Source: Chryseobacterium capnotolerans
Lineage (GTDB): Bacteria; Bacteroidota; Bacteroidia; Flavobacteriales; Weeksellaceae
DNA length: 64,000 nucleotides
Assembly: GCF_021278965.1 (NCBI RefSeq)
Contig: NZ_CP065589.1
Coordinates: 2,919,001 to 2,983,000, forward strand
Direction: 5' to 3'
Every line of letters begins with the position of its first letter. Position 1 is the stretch's first letter. Below, piece after piece: positions 54,643 to 64,000 of this stretch. Position numbers and translations under genes: made by a program. Below the pieces are notes generated by a model. The model searched no databases and was not told where the DNA came from. It saw nothing but the letters and a program-made list of their open reading frames with translations.

Positions 54643-55065
54643 TTAATCGTTCGGAATTCTTTTACTGTCATAAGTATCACTTCCAAGTCCCAAGACCGGA
54701 ATAAAAATGAATCCAAGGAAAAATAGTAAGATCGTGTAGAGAGGAGTTTCTTTTCCAAAACCCTTAGCCAATCTGTCATTGACAACCCACATTGCATATA
54801 ACTGAACTAACGGAATGCAAAATAAAATAATCCACCATATTGGTTTTTTTACAATATCCAGTAATACTATAATATTATATATGGGAACAAAAGCTGCCCA
54901 GGCATCTTCCCTGCCCGCCTTTTTAAAAATTTTGAACATACAATATCCATAAAACAGATATACGAGTAAACTCATGAACATTGTTCCAATCCCTAATCCT
55001 GCAGCGGCTGCACCTGAAACCGCATCTGCCCCGTTGTAGGGGTCTGTTTGTAAAAGAGTTAACAT
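54643..55065 (-). CDS. DUF5684-like small membrane protein
   Basis: 140 residues from the ATG at 55065; the frame opens nine codons earlier (MDKPIKNNN), which I think is not used. Four membrane helices are predicted. The family-type core is YCMFKIFKKAGREDAWAAFV, then PIYNIIVLLDIVKKPIWWII (about 41-80). Homologues are often labelled signal peptidase I because this region lies beside that enzyme in some fusions, but there is no Ser-Lys catalytic dyad here. Function unknown. It is 82 bases upstream of the gyrB end, separated by a terminator. Confidence 0.75.
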   Translation of the reverse strand: MLTLLQTDPYNGADAVSGAAAAGLGIGTMFMSLLVYLFYGYCMFKIFKKAGREDAWAAFVPIYNIIVLLDIVKKPIWWIILFCIPLVQLYAMWVVNDRLAKGFGKETPLYTILLFFLGFIFIPVLGLGSDTYDSKRIPND

Positions 55066-55096
55066 ATTATTATTTTTTATTGGTTTATCCAAATAT

Positions 55097-55130
55097 AAAA
55101 AAAGCTTCTAAATAATTAGAAGCTTTTTTT
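55097..55130 (-). terminator. terminator hairpin at the gyrB 3' side
   Basis: AAAAAAAGCTTCTA and TAGAAGCTTTTTTT form a perfect 14-bp stem around AATAAT. It lies 17 bases beyond the gyrB stop and carries T-runs in both directions. Confidence 0.9.
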
Positions 55131-55146
55131 GATATTTTAAAAACGA

Positions 55147-57080
<1,934 letters not shown>

Positions 57081-57314
57081 ATTAAATATTAAAAATCTTG
57101 CTACATGCAAAGACTTACAAATATCGTGATTTTTTTCGAGGTATGAAAGTTAAAAAGTGTCAAAAAAATGTAGAGTTTTCTTTGGAAAAGCATAAAGAAT
57201 AGCCAACCAATAAAAGATTCAAAATTAAAATGTATTCCTGAAATATCAACTGTTTTAAATCATACTCTACATCAATAATTTATGCGTAAATTTATTTACT
57301 GAAAAGTTGATATT

Positions 57315-58658
57315 ATGGATGATTTTATAGCTGCCCGCGCCCAAATGGCGCTTTCTCTGGGCTTCCATATCATATTCTCCTGTGTGGGAATGGTAATGCC
57401 TTTCTTAATGGCATTTGCCCATTGGAAGTACCTAAAAACCAATAATGAAGTATATAAAGGACTCACCAAAGCCTGGAGTAAAGGGGTTGCAATTTTATTT
57501 GCTACCGGAGCTGTTTCTGGGACTATGCTTTCTTTTGAATTGGGACTTTTATGGCCCGGATTTATGAAGCATGCGGGTCCTATCTTTGGAATGCCCTTCT
57601 CATTGGAAGGAACGGCTTTCTTTATTGAGGCCATTGCCATTGGGTTCTTTTTATATGGATGGGACAGGTTCAATAAATGGTTCCACTGGTTCTGCGGATT
57701 TCTTGTAGGAGTAAGTGGATTGGCTTCCGGTATTTTAGTAGTAGCCGCTAATGCATGGATGAACTCTCCTACCGGTTTTGATTATATTAACGGACAATAC
57801 CTTAATATAGATCCTATTAAAGCGATGTTCAATGATGCATGGTTTCCACAGGCTCTTCACATGACTGTTGCAGCTTTTTGCGCCACAGGGTTTGCAGTAG
57901 CCGGAGTGCACGCTTTTTTAATTATGCGGAAAAAGAATGTAGAATTTCATACCAAAGCATTCAGAATCGCTGTAGGATTTGCCTTAATTGGAGCATTTGG
58001 AGCTCCTCTAAGCGGTGATGTGGCAGCAAAATCTGTTGCTGAAAGACAACCTATCAAGTTGGCAGCTATGGAAGCCCACTTTGAAACGGAAAAAGGAGCC
58101 TCTTTTGTTATTGGCGGAATTCCTGATGAAGAAAAAGAAGAGATAAAATATGCAATCAAAATACCCAAAGTTTTAAGCTTTTTGGTAAGCAATGATTTCA
58201 ATTCCGAAGTAAAAGGACTTAAAGATTTCCCTAAAGATGAATGGCCTCCGATAGCTGTCACTCATTACGCTTTTCAGATTATGATTTTCTTTGGAGTGGT
58301 AATGATCTGTATTGGAGCTGTATATCTGTATGCTTTCTTCTTTAAAAAGGAATGGCTGACTAAAAACTGGCTATTAAAAACATTTCTGATTGCTACCCCT
58401 TTCGGATATATTGCTCTGGAAGCAGGGTGGACCGTTACTGAAGTAGGAAGACAGCCATGGATTATTTATGGAGTGATGAGAACAATAGATGCTGTAACCC
58501 CTATGCCGGGAATTCAGTACTCATTCTACTTTTTTACCGCAATCTTTATATCATTATCATTGATTCTGGTATTCCTTTTAAGAAGACAGGTCCAGATGGT
58601 ACCGAAGCTTTACGACCCAACAGACCCACAGTTTAACGATAAAAACAAAAAATCATGA
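57315..58658 (+). CDS. cydA: cytochrome bd ubiquinol oxidase subunit I
   Basis: 447 residues. It begins ARAQMALSLGFHIIFSCVGM, with the haem b595/d ligand His at about residue 19. The Q-loop is short. GWTVTEVGRQPWIIYGVMRT (about 374-393) is the conserved C-terminal signature. It is the catalytic quinol-oxidising subunit of the high-affinity terminal oxidase in the inner membrane. The stop overlaps the cydB start by four bases (ATGA). Confidence 0.97.
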   Translation: MDDFIAARAQMALSLGFHIIFSCVGMVMPFLMAFAHWKYLKTNNEVYKGLTKAWSKGVAILFATGAVSGTMLSFELGLLWPGFMKHAGPIFGMPFSLEGTAFFIEAIAIGFFLYGWDRFNKWFHWFCGFLVGVSGLASGILVVAANAWMNSPTGFDYINGQYLNIDPIKAMFNDAWFPQALHMTVAAFCATGFAVAGVHAFLIMRKKNVEFHTKAFRIAVGFALIGAFGAPLSGDVAAKSVAERQPIKLAAMEAHFETEKGASFVIGGIPDEEKEEIKYAIKIPKVLSFLVSNDFNSEVKGLKDFPKDEWPPIAVTHYAFQIMIFFGVVMICIGAVYLYAFFFKKEWLTKNWLLKTFLIATPFGYIALEAGWTVTEVGRQPWIIYGVMRTIDAVTPMPGIQYSFYFFTAIFISLSLILVFLLRRQVQMVPKLYDPTDPQFNDKNKKS

Positions 58659-59659
58659 TCTACATTGTTATAGGCTTTCTCTGGCTTTCCATCTGCCTTT
58701 ATATTATCTTGGGTGGTGCTGACTTCGGAGCAGGTATCGTAGAGATGTTCACCAATAAAAAAGCCCGTCATAAAACACATGAGATTATGTACGAGTCTAT
58801 TGCTCCTGTTTGGGAAGCCAATCACATGTGGTTAATTATTGCAATTGTGATCCTTTTTGTAGGATTTCCTGAGATTTACACCACCATGTCTACCTATCTT
58901 CATATTCCTTTGGTCTTGATGCTTGTAGGAATTATTGCAAGAGGAACAGCTTTTACCTTCAGACATTATGATGCGGTAAAGGATAACTGGCAGGTTTTAT
59001 ATACTCAGATATTCTATTATGCCAGTCTTTTAACCCCTTTTTTCCTTGGACTAATAGCAGCCGCAACTGTTTCATATTCTATCAATCCTGATGCAAAGAC
59101 CTTCCTTGATCTTTATATTTACAGCTGGTTGAACTGGTTCGGAGTTTCTGTAGGATTATTCACAGTAGCACTTTGTGCCTATCTGGCTTCTATCTTTTCA
59201 TTAAGAGAAACACGTGGGAAAGAAGAATTACTGCTGATGATCAGAAAATCTAAACAAACAATGATCTTTGTTGTCATTACAGGAATTCTTGTATTCGCTA
59301 CAGCCTACCTTTCTGATATTCCTCTTTTGATGTGGGTGTTTTCAAAACCTTTAGGCATTATGGCTATCGCTTTTGCTACAGTGGCTTTATTGCTTATTTT
59401 AAGAGCCCTGAATACCCAAAAATTACTTCCTGTGAGAGCTTTGGCAGGATTTCAAATGGTAATGATCCTTGTAGCAGCCACCTATCAGCATAATCCGGAT
59501 ATTATCTTATTAGGCAACGGGCAGCATCTTTCATTGTTAGAGCATATGGCACCGCCTAAAACTATTTCTGCATTGGGCTGGGCATTGATGCTGGGGTCAT
59601 TATTTATTCTTCCGTTTTTGTTTTATCTGATGGCTTCATTCAGTAAGTTGAGAAAGTAA
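58655..59659 (+). CDS. cydB: cytochrome bd ubiquinol oxidase subunit II
   Basis: 334 residues with eight to nine membrane helices. The start MIYIVIGFLWLSICLYIILG, followed by GADFGAGIVEMF, is the CydB signature, and YESIAPVWEANHMWLI (about 48-63) with its acidic residue and haem-site Trp pattern is conserved. It partners CydA, whose gene overlaps it by four bases. No cydX-type small subunit is seen directly after it; the ClbS-like gene follows in 3 bases. Confidence 0.96.
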   Translation: MIYIVIGFLWLSICLYIILGGADFGAGIVEMFTNKKARHKTHEIMYESIAPVWEANHMWLIIAIVILFVGFPEIYTTMSTYLHIPLVLMLVGIIARGTAFTFRHYDAVKDNWQVLYTQIFYYASLLTPFFLGLIAAATVSYSINPDAKTFLDLYIYSWLNWFGVSVGLFTVALCAYLASIFSLRETRGKEELLLMIRKSKQTMIFVVITGILVFATAYLSDIPLLMWVFSKPLGIMAIAFATVALLLILRALNTQKLLPVRALAGFQMVMILVAATYQHNPDIILLGNGQHLSLLEHMAPPKTISALGWALMLGSLFILPFLFYLMASFSKLRK

Positions 59660-59661
59660 AT

Positions 59662-60177
59662 ATGCAGAGCTATAAGGACAAAACAGAGCTTATTGAAGAG
59701 ATCAGGACAAGATTCCGTCTTTATGATCAGGAGTTTGATGATATTCAAGAACATGAAAAAGATCTGCTAAAACCAGGAGTTGATAAAACGCCGTCTCAAA
59801 ATATATCCTACCAGATTGGATGGACTCAACTTTTGCTGCAATGGGAAGCTGATGAAAAGAAAGGAATTGAGGTAAAAACTCCTACTCCAGAATACAAATG
59901 GAATAATTTAAAAGGATTATATCAATCTTTCTATGAACAATATAGTTCTTATAGTTTAGCAGAACAAAGAGGGTTATTACAAAAACAGGTCAATGAAATT
60001 ATTGAATGGATTGAAAAGCTTGATGATAAAATCTTATTTGAATCCGAACAGAGAAAATGGGCGATAACACCTGCCAAATGGCCTATTTGGAAATGGATTC
60101 ATATCAATACGGTTGCTCCTTTTAAGAATTTCAGGACACAGTTAAGAAAATGGAAAAAAGAAACCGGTACAGAATAG
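59662..60177 (+). CDS. ClbS/DfsB-family four-helix bundle protein
   Basis: 171 residues. Family features: YKDKTELIEEIRTRFRLYDQ (about 4-23), SQNISYQIGWTQLLLQWEAD (about 45-64), and WPIWKWIHINTVAPFKNFR (about 142-160), where Trp and His residues are typical. ClbS itself hydrolyses colibactin, giving self-protection, but the wider family is functionally open. It is only 2 bases downstream of cydB, so it is likely in the cydAB operon. Confidence 0.87.
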   Translation: MQSYKDKTELIEEIRTRFRLYDQEFDDIQEHEKDLLKPGVDKTPSQNISYQIGWTQLLLQWEADEKKGIEVKTPTPEYKWNNLKGLYQSFYEQYSSYSLAEQRGLLQKQVNEIIEWIEKLDDKILFESEQRKWAITPAKWPIWKWIHINTVAPFKNFRTQLRKWKKETGTE

Positions 60178-60193
60178 TTCTGTACCGGTTTTT
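60161..60193 (+). terminator. terminator of the cydAB-clbS-like operon
   Basis: AAACCGGTACAGAA and TTCTGTACCGGTTT form a perfect stem whose loop is the TAG stop codon, then TTATT. Confidence 0.88.
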
Positions 60194-60212
60194 ATTATTA
60201 TGTTGTATAAAA

Positions 60213-61911
60213 CTATGCCAGTTTCATCAATAAATTTTCATCAATCTTCTCTACTTTTACAATATTATTCTTCGTTAAAGTCTTAGAAGCTTTATCCCAC
60301 TTTTTACCGGATAACTGGCTTCTTTGCTTTACTTCAGCCAAAGCTATTGGTTCTTCCTGAGAATTAAGGATTTCAAGGATTACTTTTTCGTCTTCTCCCA
60401 GTTCAATTTGAGGAACCGTTTTCTCCGGTCTCATCTGAGGGAAGAATAATACTTCCTGGATAGAAGCATTGTTCGTTAAGAACATGATTAATCTATCCAT
60501 ACCAATTCCCTAATCCTGAAGTTGGTGGCATACCGTATTCAAGGGCTCTTAAGAAGTCCTGATCGATGAACATTGCTTCATCATCACCTCTTTCAGATAA
60601 TGCCATCTGAGCTTCAAAACGCTCTCTCTGATCAATTGGGTCATTAAGCTCTGAATAAGCGTTTGCGATTTCTTTACCACAAACCATTAATTCAAAACGT
60701 TCAGTTAAACCTTCTTTACTTCTATGTTTTTTAGTCAATGGAGACATTTCAACAGGATAATCTGTAATGAAAGTCGGCTGGATGAAGTTTCCTTCACACT
60801 TCTCACCGAAGATCTCATCAATTAATTTTCCTTTACCCATTGTTTCATTCACCTCAATTCCGATAGACTTAGCAAAATCGAATAATTCTTTCTCTGTTTT
60901 TCCAGTAATATCGAAACCTGTGAACTTCAGGATTGCTTCAGTCATAGAAACTCTTGGATAAGGTGCTTTGAAATCTACCTGATGCTCACCAAATGTAGCT
61001 GTTGTAGTTCCGTTTACCTGCATAGCACAGAATTCCAATAGTTTTTCTGTGAAATCCATCATCCAGTTGTAGTCTTTATAAGCTACATAAATTTCCATTG
61101 CTGTAAATTCCGGGTTGTGGGTTCTGTCCATCCCTTCATTTCTGAAGTTTTTAGAGAACTCATATACTCCGTCAAAACCACCTACGATCAATCTTTTCAG
61201 ATATAATTCGTTAGCAATTCTTAAATATAATGGAATGTCTAATGCATTGTGGTGCGTAATGAAAGGTTTAGCCGCTGCTCCACCAGGAATTGACTGTAGG
61301 ATTGGAGTTTCAACTTCAAAATACCCTGCATCATTGAAGAAAGTTCTCATGGCATTGAACAGTTTTGTTCTCTTCACGAAAATTTCTTTCACCTGTGGAT
61401 TTACTGTTAAATCTACATAACGTTGTCTGTATCTTAGTTCAGGATCTGTAAATCCGTCATGTACAACACCATTTTCATCTGTTTTTGCCTGAGGAAGCGG
61501 ACGCAATGCCTTAGTAAGAAGCGTAAAGTTCTTTACTAAAACCGTCATCTCTCCTACCTGAGTAGTAAACAATTCTCCTTCAATACCGATAATATCACCG
61601 ATATCTAAAAGATGTTTGTACACTTCATTATATAATTCTTTATCTTCTCCCGGACAGATCTCGTCTCTGTTGAAGTAAACCTGGATTTTTCCTTTAGAAT
61701 CCTGCAATTCTGCGAAAGAAGCCTTCCCCTGAATTCTGCGGGACATTAATCTACCAGCGATCTTCACCTGTTTACTTTCAGAAAAGTCCTGTTTTATAGA
61801 TTCTGTAGTATCTGTAATGGTATACTCATCCGCAGGGAACGCATTAATCCCCATTTCAGTAAGCTTATTCAGCTTTTCTCTTCTAATGATTTCTTGTTCT
61901 GATAATTGCAT
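60213..61911 (-). CDS. lysS: lysyl-tRNA synthetase, class II (frameshifted as sequenced)
   Basis: Charges tRNA-Lys. Anticodon-binding OB domain (about 50-150, [19 protein letters not shown]), then the class II core: motif 2 [14 protein letters not shown] (about 259-272) and motif 3 GLGIGMDRL. The C-terminal frame 60213-60500 adds a helical tail ([13 protein letters not shown]). The break is a run of three C on the plus strand (60508-60510); two restores [15 protein letters not shown], exactly motif 3. The total is about 566 residues, the usual Bacteroidetes length. Essential gene. Confidence 0.96.
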
Positions 61912-62113
61912 TTCTTATTTTTCTAAAAGCGTACAAATTTAGGCATTTTTGAGTTGACCGTCAATTGATTTTTTTAGAAATTTTAAAATGTCAGCTGGAA
62001 TGGACTTGAGATACGGGATACAAGGCCTTGGAATGCGAGATATGAAGTAACACAGTAATAACTTCAAACCTAAATATTGAACTTTAGACCTATATAAACC
62101 CGTTTTTCCTATT

Positions 62114-63020
62114 CTACTGAGGAACAAAAGTCCAAGCCAGGATTCTGCTAATTTTCTGTCCTTGGGCCATATCGATTGTTTTTACCTCTACAGCTTTCAC
62201 CTTCTTTAAAAGTGTAGTCAGTTTGTATAGATTATCTTTTTTAGAAACCAGGCAGGTAAACCAAAGAACCTGGGATGAATATTGAACACTTTCATTAATC
62301 ATATTGGTAACGAATGCCAATTCGCCGCCTTCACACCAAAGTTCTGACTGTTCTCCGCCAAAATTCAGTAATGTTTTTGGTGTTTTTCCTCTGTTTAAAT
62401 TCTTTGTTTTTCTAAGATTTCCTTTAATCATAGATTCTTTTGAATCGTGAAAAGGAGGATTACACATAGAAAATGTAAACCGGTCTTCAGTGCCAATTAT
62501 ATTTCTGAATATATATTTTGAATCTGCCTGATGTTGTAATTGAATTGCCGATGACAAATCCGGATTTTGATCTAAAATATGCTGGGCATTTTTCAGAGAA
62601 TCTTCATTGATATCTGATCCACGCATCTTCCCACCCATAAGTTTGATGGGCAATTAAAGGATACACAAGGTTAGCCCCTACTCCAACATCCAACCCTTTT
62701 ATGGAAACTCCCATGGGAATCTGCCCTTTCTGTCCTGTTAACAAATCTGCAATATAATGAACATAATCTGCTCGCCCCGGAATAGGTGGACACAAATTGG
62801 TATCAGGAATATCCCAGTCCTTAATATTATAAAAGTGTAATAATAAAGCTTTATTGAGTAATTTTACAGCTTTAGGAATGCTGAAATTAATTGTGGTTGT
62901 CCCATGAACATTCACAAAGACGTAATGTTTCAGTTCTGGCACACAAGAAATAAGCAGATCAAAATCATAGGGATTACGATGCAGATTTCTTGTGTGCAGA
63001 CTGGATTTTTCTGTGGACAT
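62114..63020 (-). CDS. rlmF: 23S rRNA adenine(1618)-N6-methyltransferase (frameshifted as sequenced)
   Basis: Methylates A1618 of 23S rRNA. The N-terminal motif LHTRNLHRNPYDFDLLISCV (about 8-27) and PPIPGRADYVHYIADLL are RlmF-specific. The SAM site reads GLDVGVGANLVYPLIAHQTY, and the catalytic NPPF motif is in MCNPPFHDS. The break is a run of three C on the plus strand (62630-62632); two restores HQTYGWKMRGSDINEDSLKN. The total is about 302 residues. It is the last gene of a small operon, 3 bases after the cytochrome gene. Confidence 0.94.
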
Positions 63021-63023
63021 CTT

Positions 63024-63394
63024 TTATTTTTTCTGGCTTAGAATATACTCCACCATCTTTTTAGCATCTTCTTTAGATACTTGTGGATGAGCAGCCATAG
63101 GAACTCCGCCCCAAACTCCACTACCGCCTTCTATGATCTTGGAAGCCAACAATTCAATATCTTTATCTGAATATTTAGCAGCAATTTCCTGATAAGAAGG
63201 TCCTATCATTCTCTCATTAACAGAGTGACACCCCGAACAATCTAATGTTTCCATGATCTGGTCACCGGAAAGATTAGATTGAGCTGGAGCAGACACCGGT
63301 GCACCATCTGAAGATGCTACCTCTGTTGTATTTTCTTTTTAGAACAGGAAAAGATCAAAAGACCTAAAGTTCCTGCCAAAAATAAGTTTTTCAT
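63024..63394 (-). CDS. c-type cytochrome lipoprotein (frameshifted as sequenced)
   Basis: About 123 residues when restored. From the ATG at 63394 it begins MKNLFLAGTLGLLIFSCSKK, a lipoprotein signal with lipobox Cys at residue 17. A sixth T in the run 63336-63340 restores KKENTTEVASSDGAPVSAPA into the main frame. The haem site is CSGCH in TLDCSGCHSVNERM, with a likely Met ligand in GVPMAAHPQVS. It is a monohaem, envelope-anchored electron carrier. Its ATG overlaps the stop of the preceding gene (TAATG), so the pair is coupled. Confidence 0.85.
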
Positions 63395-63603
63395 TATTTC
63401 TTCGCTGTAGAATCTGTTTTAGCAGCTTCTGGAGCTGGAGTTGCAGCAGCTGGAGCAGCAGGCTTAGCTGTAGAATCTACCACAGTAGTTGCTTCCGGCT
63501 CTTCAAGCATTGTGTTGCTATCCTGTAATGAGTGATCTGCTTTTTTTGAGCAGCTTGCTAATAATAAACCTCCAATAAATGCGATTGCGAATACTTTTTT
63601 CAT
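63394..63603 (-). CDS. small Ala/Pro-rich lipoprotein
   Basis: 69 residues. The signal peptide MKKVFAIAFIGGLLLASCSK has a lipobox Cys at residue 18. The mature part is mostly Ala, Pro, Thr and Lys (AKPAAPAAATPAPEAAKTDS), likely an unstructured tether. No function is known. It is the first gene of the run lipoprotein, cytochrome c, rlmF and shares one base with the cytochrome start. Short, but signal peptide and coupling make it credible. Confidence 0.75.
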   Translation of the reverse strand: MKKVFAIAFIGGLLLASCSKKADHSLQDSNTMLEEPEATTVVDSTAKPAAPAAATPAPEAAKTDSTAKK

Positions 63604-63806
63604 TTTTTTCTAATTTGAAAGCAAAAATATAAAAAATAAACGTTTCAGCTTATGACAAATGTTTTCTTTGAATAATATTTTATTAATAACTATTTAAGTT
63701 CAGCATACAAAAAATAATAATTCAAATACTAGGGAAATTAAAAATCACTTATTATTTTTGTTTTATTAATTATTTAAACAAAAAACAATCCTATTAATTT
63801 GAATTT

Positions 63807-64000
63807 ATGACTAAAAAAATTTATCGAGTACAGCACTAATTACTGCACTCACTTCCCTCACATTATCGTGTGACAATTCATCATCAGATGTTCAACCTTC
63901 AGAATATTCTGATAAAATAGAATCAGTAACCTTATTAAAAGCCACAAAGTCCTGGGAAGGAACACAATATCCCAGCTATCCGACCGGGCAGCCTGAAATT
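63807..64000 (+). CDS. lipoprotein, possibly cupin-domain, 5' part only (frameshifted as sequenced)
   Basis: Runs off the end of the window. From the ATG at 63807 one more A in the run 63813-63819 gives MTKKNLSSTALITALTSLTL then SCDNSSSD, a lipoprotein signal with the lipobox Cys at residue 22, and then TLLKATKSWEGTQYPSYPTG. The last stretch resembles the entry to small secreted cupin proteins. That family guess is weak. As sequenced the frame from this ATG stops after ten codons. It is divergent from the lipoprotein gene at 63603, with a spacer of 203 AT-rich bases. Confidence 0.5.

Noticed and set aside
61939..62127. Open frame of 62 codons downstream of rlmF
   Set aside because: It overlaps the rlmF end in another frame and lies in a low-complexity spacer with stuttering words (GAGATACGGGATACAAG); no start signal or similarity.

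Overview
The window looks like a chromosomal segment of a flavobacterium, most likely Chryseobacterium or a close relative in the Weeksellaceae. The grounds are low GC content, promoters with the Bacteroidetes -7 element TAnnTTTG, the order zapA / 6S-like RNA / rny, a PorT-type gliding/type IX secretion protein beside ubiE, and double-glycine 'bacteriocin-like' peptides of a kind common in this group. I saw no rRNA, tRNA, CRISPR array or prophage.

Layout. 1-5.1 kb: a leftward operon of an AraC regulator and a three-part drug efflux system (TolC, HlyD, 14-helix MFS pump). 5.2-12.7 kb: an Mpo1-like membrane protein, a DUF4349 lipoprotein, a tight five-gene leftward cluster (protein tyrosine phosphatase, NTF2-like protein, RsmI-like methyltransferase, two unknowns), dnaA, a YbgC-type thioesterase and pheA. 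13-21.3 kb: secreted and membrane proteins, rarA, yidD, lgt and nnr. 21.5-28.1 kb: mscL, serA, a HAD protein, idi, gcvT, an unknown gene, a Cys-rich peptide, an ArsC/Spx-like protein and an acyl-CoA thioesterase. 28.1-34.5 kb is the accessory part: two copies of a dispersed intergenic repeat ending in (TTTTATC)14-15 arrays, one split by a complete IS4-family insertion sequence, together with a ClC channel, a LysR regulator, a YeiH-type exporter and two paralogous Cys-rich double-glycine peptides. 34.5-50.2 kb: an MFS transporter, rny, 6S-like RNA, zapA, porT, ubiE, a FabH-like synthase, a metallophosphoesterase, a degenerate deacetylase, a threonine dehydrogenase-like epimerase, ggt, a dicarboxylate symporter, a lipid kinase and a DUF3298 lipoprotein. 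50.3-64 kb: two DUF3857/transglutaminase proteins, gyrB, cydAB, a ClbS-like protein, lysS, rlmF, a cytochrome c lipoprotein and a truncated lipoprotein gene.

The main caveat is that at least nineteen reading-frame breaks are visible, nearly all one base gained or lost in a homopolymer, including in essential genes (gyrB, lysS, and lgt twice). Removing or adding one base restores a full-length family member each time. The simplest reading is residual indel error in a draft assembly, so I annotate these as single genes 'frameshifted as sequenced' and give the run concerned.

The best candidates for new biology are the three orphan six-cysteine double-glycine peptides, the dispersed repeat with heptamer arrays interrupted by the IS, the 6S-like RNA, and an Lgt with a secreted-looking N-terminal extension of about 120 residues.
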